58,692 bases of DNA from Chthoniobacteraceae bacterium (GTDB lineage Bacteria; Verrucomicrobiota; Verrucomicrobiia; Chthoniobacterales; Chthoniobacteraceae), in the NCBI GenBank assembly GCA_947449735.1, contig CANFTB010000032.1, positions 1 through 58,692 on the forward strand, read 5' to 3'. The notes below the pieces were generated by a model that was not told the origin of the DNA, did no database searches, and was given only the letters and a program-made list of their open reading frames with translations. This document shows positions 26,975-38,400 of this stretch, one piece after another. Every line of letters starts with the position of its first letter. Position 1 is the stretch's first letter. Made by a program: the position numbers and the translations under genes.

Positions 26975-27766
26975 CTAGACGGAGACAGTCTGCTGCGGAC
27001 GCACGGGAATGCCGTGCGCGCTCAGGTGGGCCTTCACGTCGCCCACCGTGTGTTGTCCGAAATGAAAGATGCTGGCAGCAAGGACGGCGTCCGCCTTGCC
27101 GCGGAAAAGAACCTCGGCGATGTGGTCCAGGTTTCCCGCGCCGCCGCTCGCGACGACGGGAACACCCACGGACTCACTCACCCGCCGGGTGACTTCACAG
27201 TCGTAGCCGGCCTTGGTGCCGTCGGCGTCTATGGAGTTTAGGACGATTTCGCCTGCTCCAAGTTCGTAGGCGCGAACCGCCCAGGCGACGGCGTCCAGAC
27301 CCGTGGGTTTGCGGCCGCCGTGGGAATGCACCTCCCAGAAATCTGGCGCAGTGCGTTTTGCGTCGATGGAGACGACGATGCACTGGGAGCCGAAGCGCTC
27401 GGCTCCCGCGGTGATGAGCTCCGGATTGGAAAGCGCGCTCGAGTTGATGCTGATCTTGTCGGCGCCGGCCTGCAGCATGGTGCGCATGTCCTCCACCGCC
27501 CGGATGCCGCCGCCGACCGTGAGCGGCATGAAGCATTGGGCCGCCGTGCGTTCGATGACGTCCACCATGGACGCCCGGCCGTGTGCCGTGGCGGTGATGT
27601 CGAAAAAAACCATTTCGTCGGCTCCCTGCTGGTTGTAGCGAACCGCGAGTTCCACGGGGTCGCCGACGTTTCGCAGGCCGCCCTCTTCCGCCCGGCCGAA
27701 CTGGATTCCGCGGGTGACTTTTCCGTCGTGGACATCGAGGCAGGGAATGACGCGCTTGGTGAACAT
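26975..27766 (-). CDS. hisF: Imidazole glycerol phosphate synthase, cyclase subunit
   Basis: A 263-residue TIM-barrel cyclase. HisF takes ammonia from HisH and closes PRFAR to imidazole glycerol phosphate and AICAR in histidine synthesis. The two catalytic aspartates are at [12 protein letters not shown] (Asp11) and [13 protein letters not shown] (Asp135); the phosphate-binding loops are [14 protein letters not shown] and [13 protein letters not shown]. The open frame extends upstream to 27862 but the family start is [11 protein letters not shown] at 27766. No other his gene is in the window, so the pathway is scattered. The GH57 gene follows 64 bases downstream. Confidence 0.95.
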   Translation of the reverse strand: MFTKRVIPCLDVHDGKVTRGIQFGRAEEGGLRNVGDPVELAVRYNQQGADEMVFFDITATAHGRASMVDVIERTAAQCFMPLTVGGGIRAVEDMRTMLQAGADKISINSSALSNPELITAGAERFGSQCIVVSIDAKRTAPDFWEVHSHGGRKPTGLDAVAWAVRAYELGAGEIVLNSIDADGTKAGYDCEVTRRVSESVGVPVVASGGAGNLDHIAEVLFRGKADAVLAASIFHFGQHTVGDVKAHLSAHGIPVRPQQTVSV

Positions 27767-27899
27767 GATCCTGCCCAAAATGGGGCCGGAAGGGCCTGAA
27801 ATGGGAGCTAATTCGACAATCGTTTCCCGAAAAGGGATTCGGATTGCTCCGAACAAGACCACGGCTTACACCAAGGGCGAATACGGCTAATAGAAACCT

Positions 27900-29192
27900 A
27901 TGGGAAAACCAATCGCTGCTGATCCTGCCGTTCACCCCAAAACACAGGCGACGCGAAAGGGCGTCAAATTCAAGGTGTCCCAAGAGCCTTTGCTGACCCC
28001 GCCCTCGAGCGAGGGCCCGCAATCCGACGTCCCCGGTGTCGCGGAAAGCCCTCATGGCTGTCCCTCCCCGTCCTTTGCTGAGACGTTTGAACACGGGAAC
28101 ACCCGGGTCGGCGAAGCGGTGCAACTCCATCAGAACGGGTACGTTGAAAATTTCGGTGCCCTTCCTGATACGTATCATCAGGATTCCCTTTTTCTGACGG
28201 CGCGCGACCCGCACTGGCTCTTTTCCTACTGGGACTTCAACTGGTCACGGGTGGGCGCAGGCGATATGCGCGACGGCCGCTGCGCCTATTTCCTCCGGGT
28301 GAGCCGGCTGTCTGGGGAGATTGAAGCGCTGGTGGAGATTCATCCCGGCGCCCGGAACTGGTATGTTCCGGTGCGCGACGGCGGAACCACCTACACGGCC
28401 GAATTGGGCTACTTCGACCGCCGCGGCGTGTGGCACGCCCTGGTGCGCTCGGGACAGGCACACACCCCGGCGGACGCGTTGGCTGCGGAAAGCCGCGGCG
28501 AATCCTTCGCCAGCGTCCCGGTTGGACTTACTTTTGAAAAACTTCAGGAGCTTGTGCAACAGCACATGGAACAGGGAGAGACGCTTTTGGAAGCTATTGC
28601 CCGGATCACCGGCGAGGGCCGCATCCAAATCCGCTCAGGCGCCGCCCCAACGTGGACCGAGGAACAAAAGCGCTTGCTCGCCATGTTGCTGGGCGAATCC
28701 CTCATCAACGTGGTGGGTCTGGGGTCGGAGGAGATTGACCGTCTGCTGAGAAAGGCCCTGCAGGAGAAGCTGCACAGCGAGGCTGCCAGCGGCCTTTCCG
28801 CGCGTCTCGCCGCAGCGTTTGGACCGTCCGGTGCCAGTCTGTTCAGCCCGCTGGGTGCGAGTTGGAGCGGGCAGCCTTTCGGCGTCCCCAGAGAGCGCGG
28901 GTTCTCAATGCACTTGAATGCAGAGGTGATTTTTTACGGAGGCACCCAGCCTGATGCGACAGTGCGCGTGAACGGCCAGAAGATTCATCTCCAGCCGGAC
29001 GGGACCTTTCGGTACCACTTCACGTTGCCCGATGGAGATTTTGAAATCCCAGTGGAAGCCGTCTCGGCGGACGGTCTTGAAACACGCTCTGGAACGCTGA
29101 GCTTTTCGAGACAAACCCGCACGGTGGGCGGGGTGGACGCGACGGCCCAGCCTTTGCATTTGGAGCCGCTTATGGGGCGTCGGCGCGCTTAG
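27900..29192 (+). CDS. DUF4912 domain protein
   Basis: A 430-residue protein with a DUF4912 domain at about 88-210: LPDTYHQDSLFLTARDPHWL, then FSYWDFNWSR, and a later YFLRVSRLSGEIEALVEIHP. The C-terminal 120 residues look like an Ig-like or bacterial-alpha-amylase-N-type beta sandwich (MHLNAEVIFYGGTQPDATVR, VNGQKIHLQPDGTF), and the first 80 residues are low complexity. No signal peptide. The family is common in Verrucomicrobia and cyanobacteria and commonly lies near GH57 genes, as here. Its biochemical function is unknown. Confidence 0.85.
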   Translation: MGKPIAADPAVHPKTQATRKGVKFKVSQEPLLTPPSSEGPQSDVPGVAESPHGCPSPSFAETFEHGNTRVGEAVQLHQNGYVENFGALPDTYHQDSLFLTARDPHWLFSYWDFNWSRVGAGDMRDGRCAYFLRVSRLSGEIEALVEIHPGARNWYVPVRDGGTTYTAELGYFDRRGVWHALVRSGQAHTPADALAAESRGESFASVPVGLTFEKLQELVQQHMEQGETLLEAIARITGEGRIQIRSGAAPTWTEEQKRLLAMLLGESLINVVGLGSEEIDRLLRKALQEKLHSEAASGLSARLAAAFGPSGASLFSPLGASWSGQPFGVPRERGFSMHLNAEVIFYGGTQPDATVRVNGQKIHLQPDGTFRYHFTLPDGDFEIPVEAVSADGLETRSGTLSFSRQTRTVGGVDATAQPLHLEPLMGRRRA

Positions 29193-29250
29193 TCCTTCTA
29201 GCAGGCATTTCAAGCTCGATTTAAAGGTTTGCACCGACTAGGCGGTGGGC

Positions 29251-30543
29251 ATGTGCCCATCTTCGATCGCTGTTGTGCAGGCAGTCCCGTCCGGTTGGAT
29301 GGTGCTTCCCTTCGCGCTTCTGTTGTTTCTGATTGCCGCTGCGCCGCTCGCTGCGCCGCATTTTTGGGAAAGGTACTACGCTCATGTCGCGGTTGGACTT
29401 GGGCTTTTGACTGCCGGTTACTATCTGTTCGGCCTGCATGAAACCGAACCGCTGGTGCACGCGGTTAGCGAATATGTCAGCTTTCTGGCGTTGGTAGGTT
29501 CGCTGTATGTGGTGAGCGGCGGGATCCTGATACGAGTGAAGGGCGAGGCGAAGCCGCTCACGAACTGCGCGTTTCTTTTGACGGGGGCTGTGCTTGCCAA
29601 TGTGCTGGGCACGACCGGCGCGTCTATGCTTTTAATCCGGCCGTGGATCCGGATGAACAAGTACCGGATCACAGGGTTCCATATTGTCTTTTTCATCTTT
29701 GTGGTGAGCAACGTCGGCGGCGCGCTCACGCCGATCGGGGATCCGCCGCTTTTCCTCGGCTTTTTGAAGGGTGTCCCCTTCTGGTGGACTTTACAACATG
29801 GCTGGAGAGCATGGTCTCTGGCGACACTGCTTCTGCTCGGAGTTTTTTATGTCTTGGACCGCCGCAATTTTCTGCGCGCTCCCAAATTGGTGCGCGACAT
29901 GGAAACCCGCGAGGAGCATTGGAAGATGGACGGCCTCGTGAATGTACCGCTGGTTGCAGTCTTGCTTAGCGGCATCCTTCTTCCCTTTGGATGGCGGGAA
30001 CTCCTGATGACCACAGTTGCAGCAGTCTCTTGGTTCGCCACGCCCAAAAGAGTGCATGAGGCTAATCACTTCGACTTCGCCCCGGTAAAGGAGGTGGCCT
30101 GGCTCTTTGCAGGTATTTTCCTGACCATGATCCCGGCCCTTCAGGTCTTGGGTGCGAATACCGAGGCACTTGGGCTCCATTCGAGCCTCCAGTTTTTTTG
30201 GTCTACCGGTGTTCTCTCGGGCGTTCTGGACAACGCTCCCACCTATCTGGCGTTTCTCGCCGCCGCCTTTGGATCTGCAGGGCTGAACCTGGACACCGAC
30301 ATGCCCCTTTTTATCCAACAACAATCCGCGCTCCTTCTCGCGGTCTCCCTTGGCGCCGTCTTTTTCGGCGCCATGACCTACATCGGGAATGGCCCGAATC
30401 TCATGGTCAAAAAAATTGCGGACCAGCAAAAAGTGCACACGCCCGACTTCATGGCCTACATTCTGCGCTACTCGGCTCCCATCTTGCTGCCCATATTAGC
30501 GCTGGTGGGATTCCTGTTTTTCTCACGGTGGCGCTTGTTTTAA
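29251..30543 (+). CDS. NhaD-type sodium:proton antiporter
   Basis: A 430-residue integral membrane protein of the ion-transporter superfamily (NhaD/UIT branch) with about eleven hydrophobic segments. Family signatures are ANVLGTTGASMLLIRPW, VSNVGGALTPIGDPPLFLGF, SGVLDNAPTYLAFLAAAF and MTYIGNGPNLMVKKIAD. It exchanges sodium (possibly lithium) for protons, giving salt and alkali tolerance. A GTG at 29245 is an alternative start, two codons before the ATG at 29251; a GGCGGTGG sequence precedes both. It stands as a single gene after the DUF4912 gene. Confidence 0.88.
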   Translation: MCPSSIAVVQAVPSGWMVLPFALLLFLIAAAPLAAPHFWERYYAHVAVGLGLLTAGYYLFGLHETEPLVHAVSEYVSFLALVGSLYVVSGGILIRVKGEAKPLTNCAFLLTGAVLANVLGTTGASMLLIRPWIRMNKYRITGFHIVFFIFVVSNVGGALTPIGDPPLFLGFLKGVPFWWTLQHGWRAWSLATLLLLGVFYVLDRRNFLRAPKLVRDMETREEHWKMDGLVNVPLVAVLLSGILLPFGWRELLMTTVAAVSWFATPKRVHEANHFDFAPVKEVAWLFAGIFLTMIPALQVLGANTEALGLHSSLQFFWSTGVLSGVLDNAPTYLAFLAAAFGSAGLNLDTDMPLFIQQQSALLLAVSLGAVFFGAMTYIGNGPNLMVKKIADQQKVHTPDFMAYILRYSAPILLPILALVGFLFFSRWRLF

Positions 30544-30646
30544 GTGCCTAAGACCAGCCTCCAGTTTTCCATAGAAAGCAGGAGTCTTCCCGCGCTCGAT
30601 CACATGGGTGCGCCGCTAGATCTGCGAATTGAGTCGGGCTGAATCG

Positions 30647-30862
30647 GATTTTACTTGTTCAACCAATGCGCACGTTTGAGTGGATTCAACCCAGTTGAAA
30701 AATCCACCGGGAACGGCCTCAGGAGTTTGATTCATTGAAGGAGCAGTACAAATACAAGCTAACTTCCCCCGCCAGCCTGCCGCCGCGTTGATTTCAGACC
30801 TCAAGCAGCGTGGACTCCCGCAGGACACGCTGGTGGTGTGGTGCACCGAATTCGGCCCTCCA
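30647..30862 (+). pseudogene. Decayed fusion relic of PSD1 and DUF1501 sequences
   Basis: 30647-30730 aligns without gaps to 33468-33550, inside the DUF1553 part of the pair-3 PSD1 gene (shared TTGTTCAACCAA, AGTTGAAAAAT-like and AACGGCCTCAGGA stretches). 30731-30862 then aligns to ~34980-35110, the middle of the pair-3 DUF1501 gene (GAAGGAGCAGTAC, GTTGAT-AGACCTCAAG, CTGGTGGTGTGGTGCAC), with at least one single-base frameshift. The ~1.4 kb that separates these blocks in the intact pair is missing, and no open frame survives. The relic sits directly upstream of the intact pair, so it is the remains of a tandem copy. The remaining bases of the 30544-31124 gap hold no gene that I can see. Confidence 0.8.
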
Positions 30863-31124
30863 TAACGCCGAGGTGAGGGAACTTTTTCAAAGTGGTAATC
30901 CTTACCGGTAGGCTCTTGCTTGCCGCTAGGGCCGGTCCAGTTTCCGAATATCTCAAGAAAACAGCCTTTAAAGTGATGGCGGCTGCCGGCAGTTTGGGGA
31001 CCCACCTCCGATAAACATCCCGCTCCAAGCCCATCTTCAGAAGTCTGAGTTCTGAAATTCAGGGATTTACGACTGCAGTATGTTTTCCGGCAAATGACAC
31101 CCCCATTTGGAATGCAATCCGTAG

Positions 31125-33902
31125 ATGAAAGCACGAACACGCCCCTTGTTCCTACTGGCCTGCTTAGGCGCCGGCCTGGCCAGAGCAGAGCCCGTGGATT
31201 TCGTTCGTGATATCCGGCCCATTCTTGAGAAGCGGTGTTATACCTGCCACGGCGCGGAAAAGCAGAAGGGAGGCCTGCGCCTCGACGTCAAGGCGGCGGC
31301 TCTTAAAGGAGGCGACGATCACGCACCCAACATCGTGCCCGGCGACCCGAAGGGCAGTCCGCTAGTCAGGTTCGTCAAAGGTGAGCAGGAGGATCTTGTG
31401 ATGCCTCCCAAAGGCGAAAGACTGCCGGCGGCCGAGACGGCGCTCCTCTCCCGCTGGATTGAGGAGGGTGCGAAATGGCCGGAGGGGGTCGATTTAGCCG
31501 CGCTTGAAGACAAAAAGGAGCACTGGTCCCTGCAGCCCGTTACAAACCCGGCTCCACCCACCCCAAAAAACACGCACTGGGCGAGGCGCGGACTCGACAG
31601 CTTCATTCTCGACAGGCTCGAAAGGGAGGGCCTGAGTCCCTCCCCGGAGGCCGACCGCCAGGCGTGGCTGAGGCGCGTCTCTTTTGACCTCACCGGACTT
31701 CCGCCCTCTCCGGAGGAAGCGGAGGCATTTGTGAAAGACCAGGCTCCGGATGCCCACGAGCGTGTGGTAGACGGGCTTTTGAAATCCCCGCGCTACGGGG
31801 AGCGCTGGGGCCAGCACTGGCTCGACGTTGTGCGGTACGCGGACACGCACGGCTTCGAGGTCAATACGGAGCGGCCCAACGCCTGGCCCTATCGCGACTA
31901 TGTGATCCGGGCCTTGAACAACGACACGCCTTACGACCAGTTCGTCCGGGACCAGATTGCCGGAGACGCCACCGGTCAGGAAACAGCGACGGGATTTCTG
32001 GTGACGGCATCCGTCCTTCTGCCGGGGCAGATTGGTAAGGACGACGCCTCAAAACGGCTCGCACGGCAGGACGCGATCGACGAGATCGTTGTGAATGCGA
32101 GCCAGACGTTTCTCGGCTTAAGCGTCGGTTGTGCGCGGTGCCACGACCACAAATTCGACGCGATTTCAGCGCGCGACTACTACGCGATGCAGTCCTTCTT
32201 CGCAGGCGTCGAATACCAGGACCGGGAGCTGCAAACTCCCGAAGCGCTGGCAGCAAAGAAAGAGGCGCAGACCGTCAGCGGTAAAATAGCGGATATAGAC
32301 AAGCAGCTTTCCCGCTTTGTTCCGCTGGCCAGCGCCGGTGGAAAGCGGTCGGCGGTAAACGCAAAGGTGAATACCGATCGCTTTACCCCGGTGAAGGCAA
32401 AGCGGGTCAGGTTCAGCATCCAAAAAACCAACAACCTTGAGCCCTGCATCGACGAGCTTGAGGTCTTCAACACCGACGGGGCCAACGTGGCCGCGGCCTT
32501 CTCGGGTGCAAGCGTTTCAGCCTCCGGACAGACCATCGTCGCAGACCGTCATGATTTGAATTACATCAACGACGGACGCTACGGAAATTCGCGCAGCTGG
32601 ATGGGGAATGAAAACGGCAAGGGATCCGTGGTCGTTGAGTTTCCAACCGTGCAGACGATTGACCGCGTGGTGTGGGGGCGCGACCGCGAGGGAAAATTCC
32701 AAGACCGCCTGGCCACGGGCTACCAGATCGAAACTTGTGAGAGCGGTGAAGACTGGCAGCTGGTGGCCGATTCTTCAGACCGCTCGACCAAGACGGTAAA
32801 GGACGCCCGGGAGGAGGCCTTTTCCAGGGAGGGTTTAAGTCCCGAGGAAAGAAAGCAGGCCGGCGCGCTGGTCTCACAAAGGCTGCCGCTTGTGGCCCGG
32901 CTGGCGGCCCTCAATAACGCGCAAAAGGCGTTTGCCGGTGTCTTCAGGAAGCCGGACGACATCCATCTGCTGTACCGTGGCAATCCGGAGCAACCCAAAG
33001 AGTCCGTGTCGCCCGCGGTGCTAAGCGTCCTCGGGGACCTAAAACTGCCCGCCGACATCGGCGAACAGGAACGGCGTGTCGCGCTCGCCCGGTGGGTCTC
33101 GGATGCCAACAACCCCCTCACGGCCCGTGTGATGGTGAACCGCGTCTGGCAGGGCCACTTCGGAGCCGGCATCGTCGCCACGCCGAGTGATTTTGGGAGG
33201 ATGGGGCTGCGCCCCTCGCATCCCGAACTGCTTGACTGGCTGGCCCGCGAATTCGTCCGGAGCGGGTGGTCGATCAAGTCCCTCCACAAGCAGATCGTCC
33301 TGTCTGCGACGTACCGCCAGTCCTCCGCGCACAACGGGGCGGCCGCGGCGAAGGACGCGGAGTCGCGTTTGTTATGGAGGTTCCCTCCAAGGCGTCTTGA
33401 GGCGGAAAGCCTCCGGGACAGCATCCTCGCAGTAAGCGGGGCGTTGAATTTGAAGATGTATGGAAGCGGGTTTAATTTGTTCAACCAACGCGGAGGGCTG
33501 AGCGGGTTTAATCCTGTTGAAAAATTCACCGGGGACGGCCTCAGGAGGATGATTTACGCGCACAAAGTCCGACGCGAACCCGAGGCTGTTTTTGGAGCCT
33601 TCGACTGTCCCGACGCCGGGCTGAGCACCTCGCGCCGCAGCGAGTCCACCACGCCGATCCAGGCGCTCAACCTGCTCAACAGCCGGTTTGTACTCGACCA
33701 GAGCGAGATGTTTGCCGCACGTGTGAAACAGGAGGCTGGAGACGACGCGGCCAGACAGATTCAGAGGGCCTACCTTCTGGCTTTCGGACGGAGCCCCGGC
33801 CCGGGCGAGGTGTCCGATGCACTCGAGGTGGTCTCCTCGCACGGGGCCGGCGCATTGTGCCGCGCCATTCTAAACAGCAACGAGTTCGTGTTCCTTCCCT
33901 AA
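31125..33902 (+). CDS. PSD1-type cytochrome/DUF1549/DUF1553 protein (pair 3)
   Basis: A 925-residue exported protein: signal peptide ([20 protein letters not shown]), cytochrome C domain with CYTCH at 38-42, DUF1549 at ~156-362 with [13 protein letters not shown], a discoidin-like region at ~415-558 ([38 protein letters not shown]) and DUF1553 from ~649 ([20 protein letters not shown]) to the end ([11 protein letters not shown]). Its discoidin-like part differs clearly from that of pair 2, suggesting another ligand. The DUF1501 gene follows after 13 bases. A broken copy of the same two genes lies just upstream. Confidence 0.92.
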   Translation: MKARTRPLFLLACLGAGLARAEPVDFVRDIRPILEKRCYTCHGAEKQKGGLRLDVKAAALKGGDDHAPNIVPGDPKGSPLVRFVKGEQEDLVMPPKGERLPAAETALLSRWIEEGAKWPEGVDLAALEDKKEHWSLQPVTNPAPPTPKNTHWARRGLDSFILDRLEREGLSPSPEADRQAWLRRVSFDLTGLPPSPEEAEAFVKDQAPDAHERVVDGLLKSPRYGERWGQHWLDVVRYADTHGFEVNTERPNAWPYRDYVIRALNNDTPYDQFVRDQIAGDATGQETATGFLVTASVLLPGQIGKDDASKRLARQDAIDEIVVNASQTFLGLSVGCARCHDHKFDAISARDYYAMQSFFAGVEYQDRELQTPEALAAKKEAQTVSGKIADIDKQLSRFVPLASAGGKRSAVNAKVNTDRFTPVKAKRVRFSIQKTNNLEPCIDELEVFNTDGANVAAAFSGASVSASGQTIVADRHDLNYINDGRYGNSRSWMGNENGKGSVVVEFPTVQTIDRVVWGRDREGKFQDRLATGYQIETCESGEDWQLVADSSDRSTKTVKDAREEAFSREGLSPEERKQAGALVSQRLPLVARLAALNNAQKAFAGVFRKPDDIHLLYRGNPEQPKESVSPAVLSVLGDLKLPADIGEQERRVALARWVSDANNPLTARVMVNRVWQGHFGAGIVATPSDFGRMGLRPSHPELLDWLAREFVRSGWSIKSLHKQIVLSATYRQSSAHNGAAAAKDAESRLLWRFPPRRLEAESLRDSILAVSGALNLKMYGSGFNLFNQRGGLSGFNPVEKFTGDGLRRMIYAHKVRREPEAVFGAFDCPDAGLSTSRRSESTTPIQALNLLNSRFVLDQSEMFAARVKQEAGDDAARQIQRAYLLAFGRSPGPGEVSDALEVVSSHGAGALCRAILNSNEFVFLP

Positions 33903-33915
33903 ACCTCCCAAGCCT

Positions 33916-35388
33916 ATGAATTGTTCAAATTCGGAACATCTTTCCGCCCCCGGACGTGTCCTGTTGGACCGCCGCCAGTTTCTCTCAAATTCAGCAACGG
34001 CGCTGGGCTCCATCGCACTCACCAATCTTCTCGGACAGGACGGTCTGCTGGCGCAAAGCAACGCGCCTGCGATTGACCCGGCGCATCCTTACGCGCCGAG
34101 GGCCCCCCACTTCCCCGGCAGGGCCAAAAACGTCATCGTGATCTTCTGCGCGGGAGCCGTCAGCCAGCTCGAAACCTGGGACTACAAGCCGGAGCTCATC
34201 AAGTGGGACGACAAGCCGCTACCCGGGGGCCCCGCCGTCACCTTCCAGGGACCCGCCGGAAACCTGGCGCGTCCCCAGTATGAGTTCCGGCAACGCGGAA
34301 AAACGGGCAAGTGGGTTTCGGACATGATTCCGCATCTGGCGGAGCTCACGGACGACATCGCCTTCATTCATTCGCTCACCAGCAAGAGCAACACGCACGG
34401 TCCCGCGGAGAACTTCCTCTCGACGGGGTTCAATCTCGACGGGTTCCCCAGTCTAGGTTCCTGGGCCACTTACGCGCTCGGGAGCGAGAACCAGAATCTG
34501 CCGGCATACGTGGCCATACCGGATCCGCGCGGGGTGCCGCAGAACGGAGCCAACAACTGGGGTCCCGGCTTCCTGCCGGCGGCGTTCCAAGGCACCACGA
34601 TGAGTTCGCTGAACCCGATACGGCATCTGTCCGCGGGCCTCGCGCAGGATTCCGACGCCGCGGCGAAGTCGCTGCTGCAGCGGATGAACGCGCGGCACCT
34701 CCAGAAAAATCCCGAGAATGGCAAGCTGGCGGCGCGGATCGCGAGCTACGAGCTGGCGGCCCGCATGCAGCTGAGCGTGCCAGAAATCAGCGACTTGAGC
34801 ACCGAGCCAGCTCACGTTCTCAAGGCGTATGGCGCCGATGATTCTACCAACAAGGACAAGGCGGCCTTCGCCAAGAACTGCATTCTCGCCCGCCGCTTGG
34901 TCGAAAAAGGCGTGCGGTTTGTCCAGCTGTTCAACGGGGCCTATGCGAGCGGCGGAAAGTTAAACTGGGACGGCCACAACGCGTTGAAGGAGCAGTACGA
35001 CATCCACGCCAACGTGCTCGACCAGCCCGCCGCGGCGTTGATTCGAGACCTCAAGGAGCGCGGACTCCTGCAGGACACACTGGTGGTGTGGTGCACAGAG
35101 TTCGGGCGCATGCCCTTTTTCCAAAAGGGCGCCAAAGGACGGGACCACAACTCGGATGGTTTCACCTGCTGGCTGACAGGCGCGGGCGTGAAGGGGGGCG
35201 TGTCCCATGGTGAAACCGACTCATTCGGCGCCAAGGCGGTGAAAGACGTGCATCCGCTTTACGACTTCAACGCTACTATCCTCCATCTTCTCGGGTTGAA
35301 CCACGAGAAGCTCACCTTTGAACACAACGGCGTGCAGCGCAGGTTGACCAGCGTGGAGGGCAACGTGATCCACGAGGTTCTCGCGTAG
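33916..35388 (+). CDS. DUF1501 family protein (pair 3)
   Basis: A 490-residue Tat-exported DUF1501 protein ([20 protein letters not shown]). Landmarks are [60 protein letters not shown] and [20 protein letters not shown]. The usual SQMDLFDPKP is [10 protein letters not shown] here, a divergent version of this loop. It follows PSD1 by 13 bases and faces the convergent YHYH gene, whose stop is 14 bases away; a 10-bp palindrome GAGGCGCCTC (35395-35404) covers the junction but has no loop or T-run. Confidence 0.9.
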   Translation: MNCSNSEHLSAPGRVLLDRRQFLSNSATALGSIALTNLLGQDGLLAQSNAPAIDPAHPYAPRAPHFPGRAKNVIVIFCAGAVSQLETWDYKPELIKWDDKPLPGGPAVTFQGPAGNLARPQYEFRQRGKTGKWVSDMIPHLAELTDDIAFIHSLTSKSNTHGPAENFLSTGFNLDGFPSLGSWATYALGSENQNLPAYVAIPDPRGVPQNGANNWGPGFLPAAFQGTTMSSLNPIRHLSAGLAQDSDAAAKSLLQRMNARHLQKNPENGKLAARIASYELAARMQLSVPEISDLSTEPAHVLKAYGADDSTNKDKAAFAKNCILARRLVEKGVRFVQLFNGAYASGGKLNWDGHNALKEQYDIHANVLDQPAAALIRDLKERGLLQDTLVVWCTEFGRMPFFQKGAKGRDHNSDGFTCWLTGAGVKGGVSHGETDSFGAKAVKDVHPLYDFNATILHLLGLNHEKLTFEHNGVQRRLTSVEGNVIHEVLA

Positions 35389-35402
35389 CGCTTGGAGGCG
35401 CC

Positions 35403-38400
35403 TCACGGCAACTGAGCCTCTAAAACCATTCTTCCTGAAAGCTTGGGTGCGGTTACGGACGTCTGTGAACCAGTTGGAATCTGGGGAAACAGGAAGAATC
35501 CGTATCCCTTGGTCGCGGTTCCCGTATTCACAATCTGTCCTTGAAATGTGATGGAGCGCACCGATGCCGAGGGCGTCGCCGGCACGCTCGCGGAACCCGA
35601 GAACGCCCCCGATGCCGTATTCAGCAACGGAAGTGCAACGGAAATGCTACCGGCGGCAACGGTGGCCCGATTGATAGCGCCCGTTGAACTTGGGTTCAAC
35701 ACGGTGACGGAGCGCCAGAACTCGAGAGATTCCGCCTCCAGTCCGCCCTTGGAGAAGATCAGCCTGGCGTTGTTTGTAGACGCGCCGAGACCCAAGACGC
35801 GGCCGCCAGAAGGGACAACAACGTAACGTCCTCCAGAAATCAAGAGAGGTAGCGGCCCGAAGCCAGCCGCGTAGGGAATGCTCTGCGAGCTTTGTGAGGA
35901 GGCGGGTTTCAGCCAGCTGGCCTCACCGCTGAGAGTATTGTTCAGCGGAGCGTTTGTCCCGGCCGTGACAAAAAGTCCTCCGAAAACAGAACCCTTACCA
36001 CTGCTGAGTGAGGCATAAAACGCAACCTCCCCAGCCGAGCCCAGCGGCCCGCTCGTCACGATTCTCGTGCCGTCCGCCAATGTTCCGAGGACGACATTAG
36101 AACCTGTGATCGACGAAATGTTAACAGTCCCAAAGCTGTAGCCCTGAGGAAGGTTCGCGCTGGCATCCTGCTGGTCCATGTAAAAGGAATGCAGCCCGGC
36201 ATAGGAGGTTGCCTTCAGCAGGGCGGACCATGGGCTTCGCGAACCCCGGACCGAGGCACTGCGAAAGGAGTCGGTTAGGGATCCTGTAACGGTCTGATGT
36301 GTTCCGTCGAAAACAAGGTTGAGTACAACACCATCTCCGAACTTTGGAAGAGGCAAGGAAAGGGTGGCGGAAGTCGGAGCGGTCGGGTCGGCCTGCAGCT
36401 GGCCCTTCAAGAGAGTCCATGTGTTGCCTATGAGCAAACGACCCGTACAGGTCCCTGTGGAGGTGACCGTGAGTTGAAGGGAGCCGCCCAGGTTGTTGTT
36501 TAGAATCGCATCGCGTTCCAACAAGCCGAAAAATGAACCGACGACGCCAGCGGACAGGGGTAGCACCTTGATGTTGCGCGTCGAAGAAGAATTGAAAAGG
36601 CCGTTTGAATAAGAGGAGACGAGAACGGCGTAGTCACCCGCCTTGGTTGGGGTTCCGCTGATCATTCCGGTCGAGCTGTTGATTCGCAATCCGGTCGGCA
36701 GGCTTACTGCGGTATAAAGAACCCCGGAAGCCGCTCCTCCGGTCGACAGGGTGAAGTTTCCGCCGACGATGGTTTCGTAAATCTTCGCGCTTTGGGTGAG
36801 TGTGTGCGCGGCGTTGTTGAATAAAAGAACTGCCGAGCGGGAGGACTGGAATGTGTTTTCAGCCACCGTGACCGTAAGGTTTGCGCTGTATCCTGAGCTT
36901 TGAGAGACAGACGCCCAAGCGGGTAATCCGCTCAGTGTCCATCTTTCAGTAGCGGCAACACTAAGTGTGTAAGTGCCTCCGGAAGAGCTGATAATTTGAC
37001 TGCTGGCGCTCAGGATCAAGGGAAACGCAGACAGGGTTCCGGCCGTGCTGGTGGCCCCCGCATTCGAGTCGGTCGCCGTGACCGTGTAAGACGCGATGCT
37101 TTGAGTGGTCCCTCCGGCAATGAGGGCTCCATAAATCCCGTCGCCCGCGGCCCCGTCTCCGTGCAGCCCGTCGTCAAATAGGGTAAAAGGTGCGGCTGCG
37201 TTGTTGGCCGTCACTACAACCCTGATGTCATCGAGATAAAATTTTGACGGCCGCGCTGGCGGAGCTGGGTCGGAACCAGAAAATTGAAAACGCATTTTCA
37301 ATGTCGGGACAAGTTCGCTGGAGGCAAGCGGGTAGTGGTAGAGCGAAGTACCGTGGTTGCTCCCAGTGAGTTCGCTGAGCCTTGTGCTCCACGTGACGCC
37401 GCTGTCGCTTGAAAGCTGAAAGACCCATCCGTTTTGAGAACCGAGGTCAGAGGTTGCCATTCTAAAATCAACGTAACCCGATATCCCGGTGGTGTTGATG
37501 GAATCCGAATTTGTGAGCGTGTTGGAGGCGAGGCTGGATCCGCACTTTTCCACCTTCAAGCCGCAGGCATTTCCCGGCCCCTGATTGGCTGCACTGCTTT
37601 GGCTGAAGGAATCCGGAGGTCCTTGGGTTGCCACCGACCATGTTCGCTCGGTTCCTGTGCCCGTCCATCCAATCTGCGCCGGGGAGGCTGTGGCGCTCAT
37701 GGTCTCGCTGAATACAGTGGCAGTGGACTGGCCCCCGTCAAAGTAAGAACCTGTCACCGCACTGACAACCGCGCCGGGTGCCGCTCGGACCGTGCTATTT
37801 ACGACGGCACCGGATGAGCCGCCGACCGTTCCGGTGATCACCCATGTGTTCGTTACTGCCGGCGCCGGGATGCTTGGTGTTCCGCTCAGGGCGATATCGA
37901 AGGCGCCTCCCACCGAGGAATCGCTGCTGGTGATGTGAAGCACGGCCGTCTTCGGGCCTGCCTCGTTTGCGGCATAGCTGACTTGAAGCGTCGCACTGCT
38001 GCCGGCGATAACGGTGGCGGCTGGAAATGGACCGAGTCCGAAGCTGGAGGCGTTTGTTCCGTCGATGTAGGCGCCGGAGAGGGTCAAGGAAGTCGAACCG
38101 TTGTTTTTCACAGTCAGCGTTTTGAACGCAGTCTGCCCGTATTCCACGCCGCTGAACGCCAGCGTGCTCGCGTTGTCGTAGAGAACTGAACCGCCGAAGG
38201 AAACGCCTATTTGGGAAACGACGCTCGTTGTCCTCACGGCAAACACCGGGTAAGTGGACGTCTTGTCCTCGTAGCTGATGATGCCTTGTGATCCACGGGA
38301 GGGACCTTTCGAGGGACTGACGGAGGCGTTGACTCCGAACTCAACGAGCCAAGCCTGGGCGGGGTTGTTTTTGAGCGAAGTGGAGGACCAGTACGCGGTG

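Noticed and set aside
30544..31124. Possible mobile element as the cause of the relic
   Set aside because: I looked for terminal inverted repeats, target duplications and transposase remnants and saw none; duplication with deletion explains the pattern.
30616..31140. 174-codon minus-strand open frame in the gap before PSD1 pair 3
   Set aside because: It runs antisense through the PSD1/DUF1501 relic and overlaps the start of the intact PSD1 gene, so it is a shadow of decayed coding sequence.
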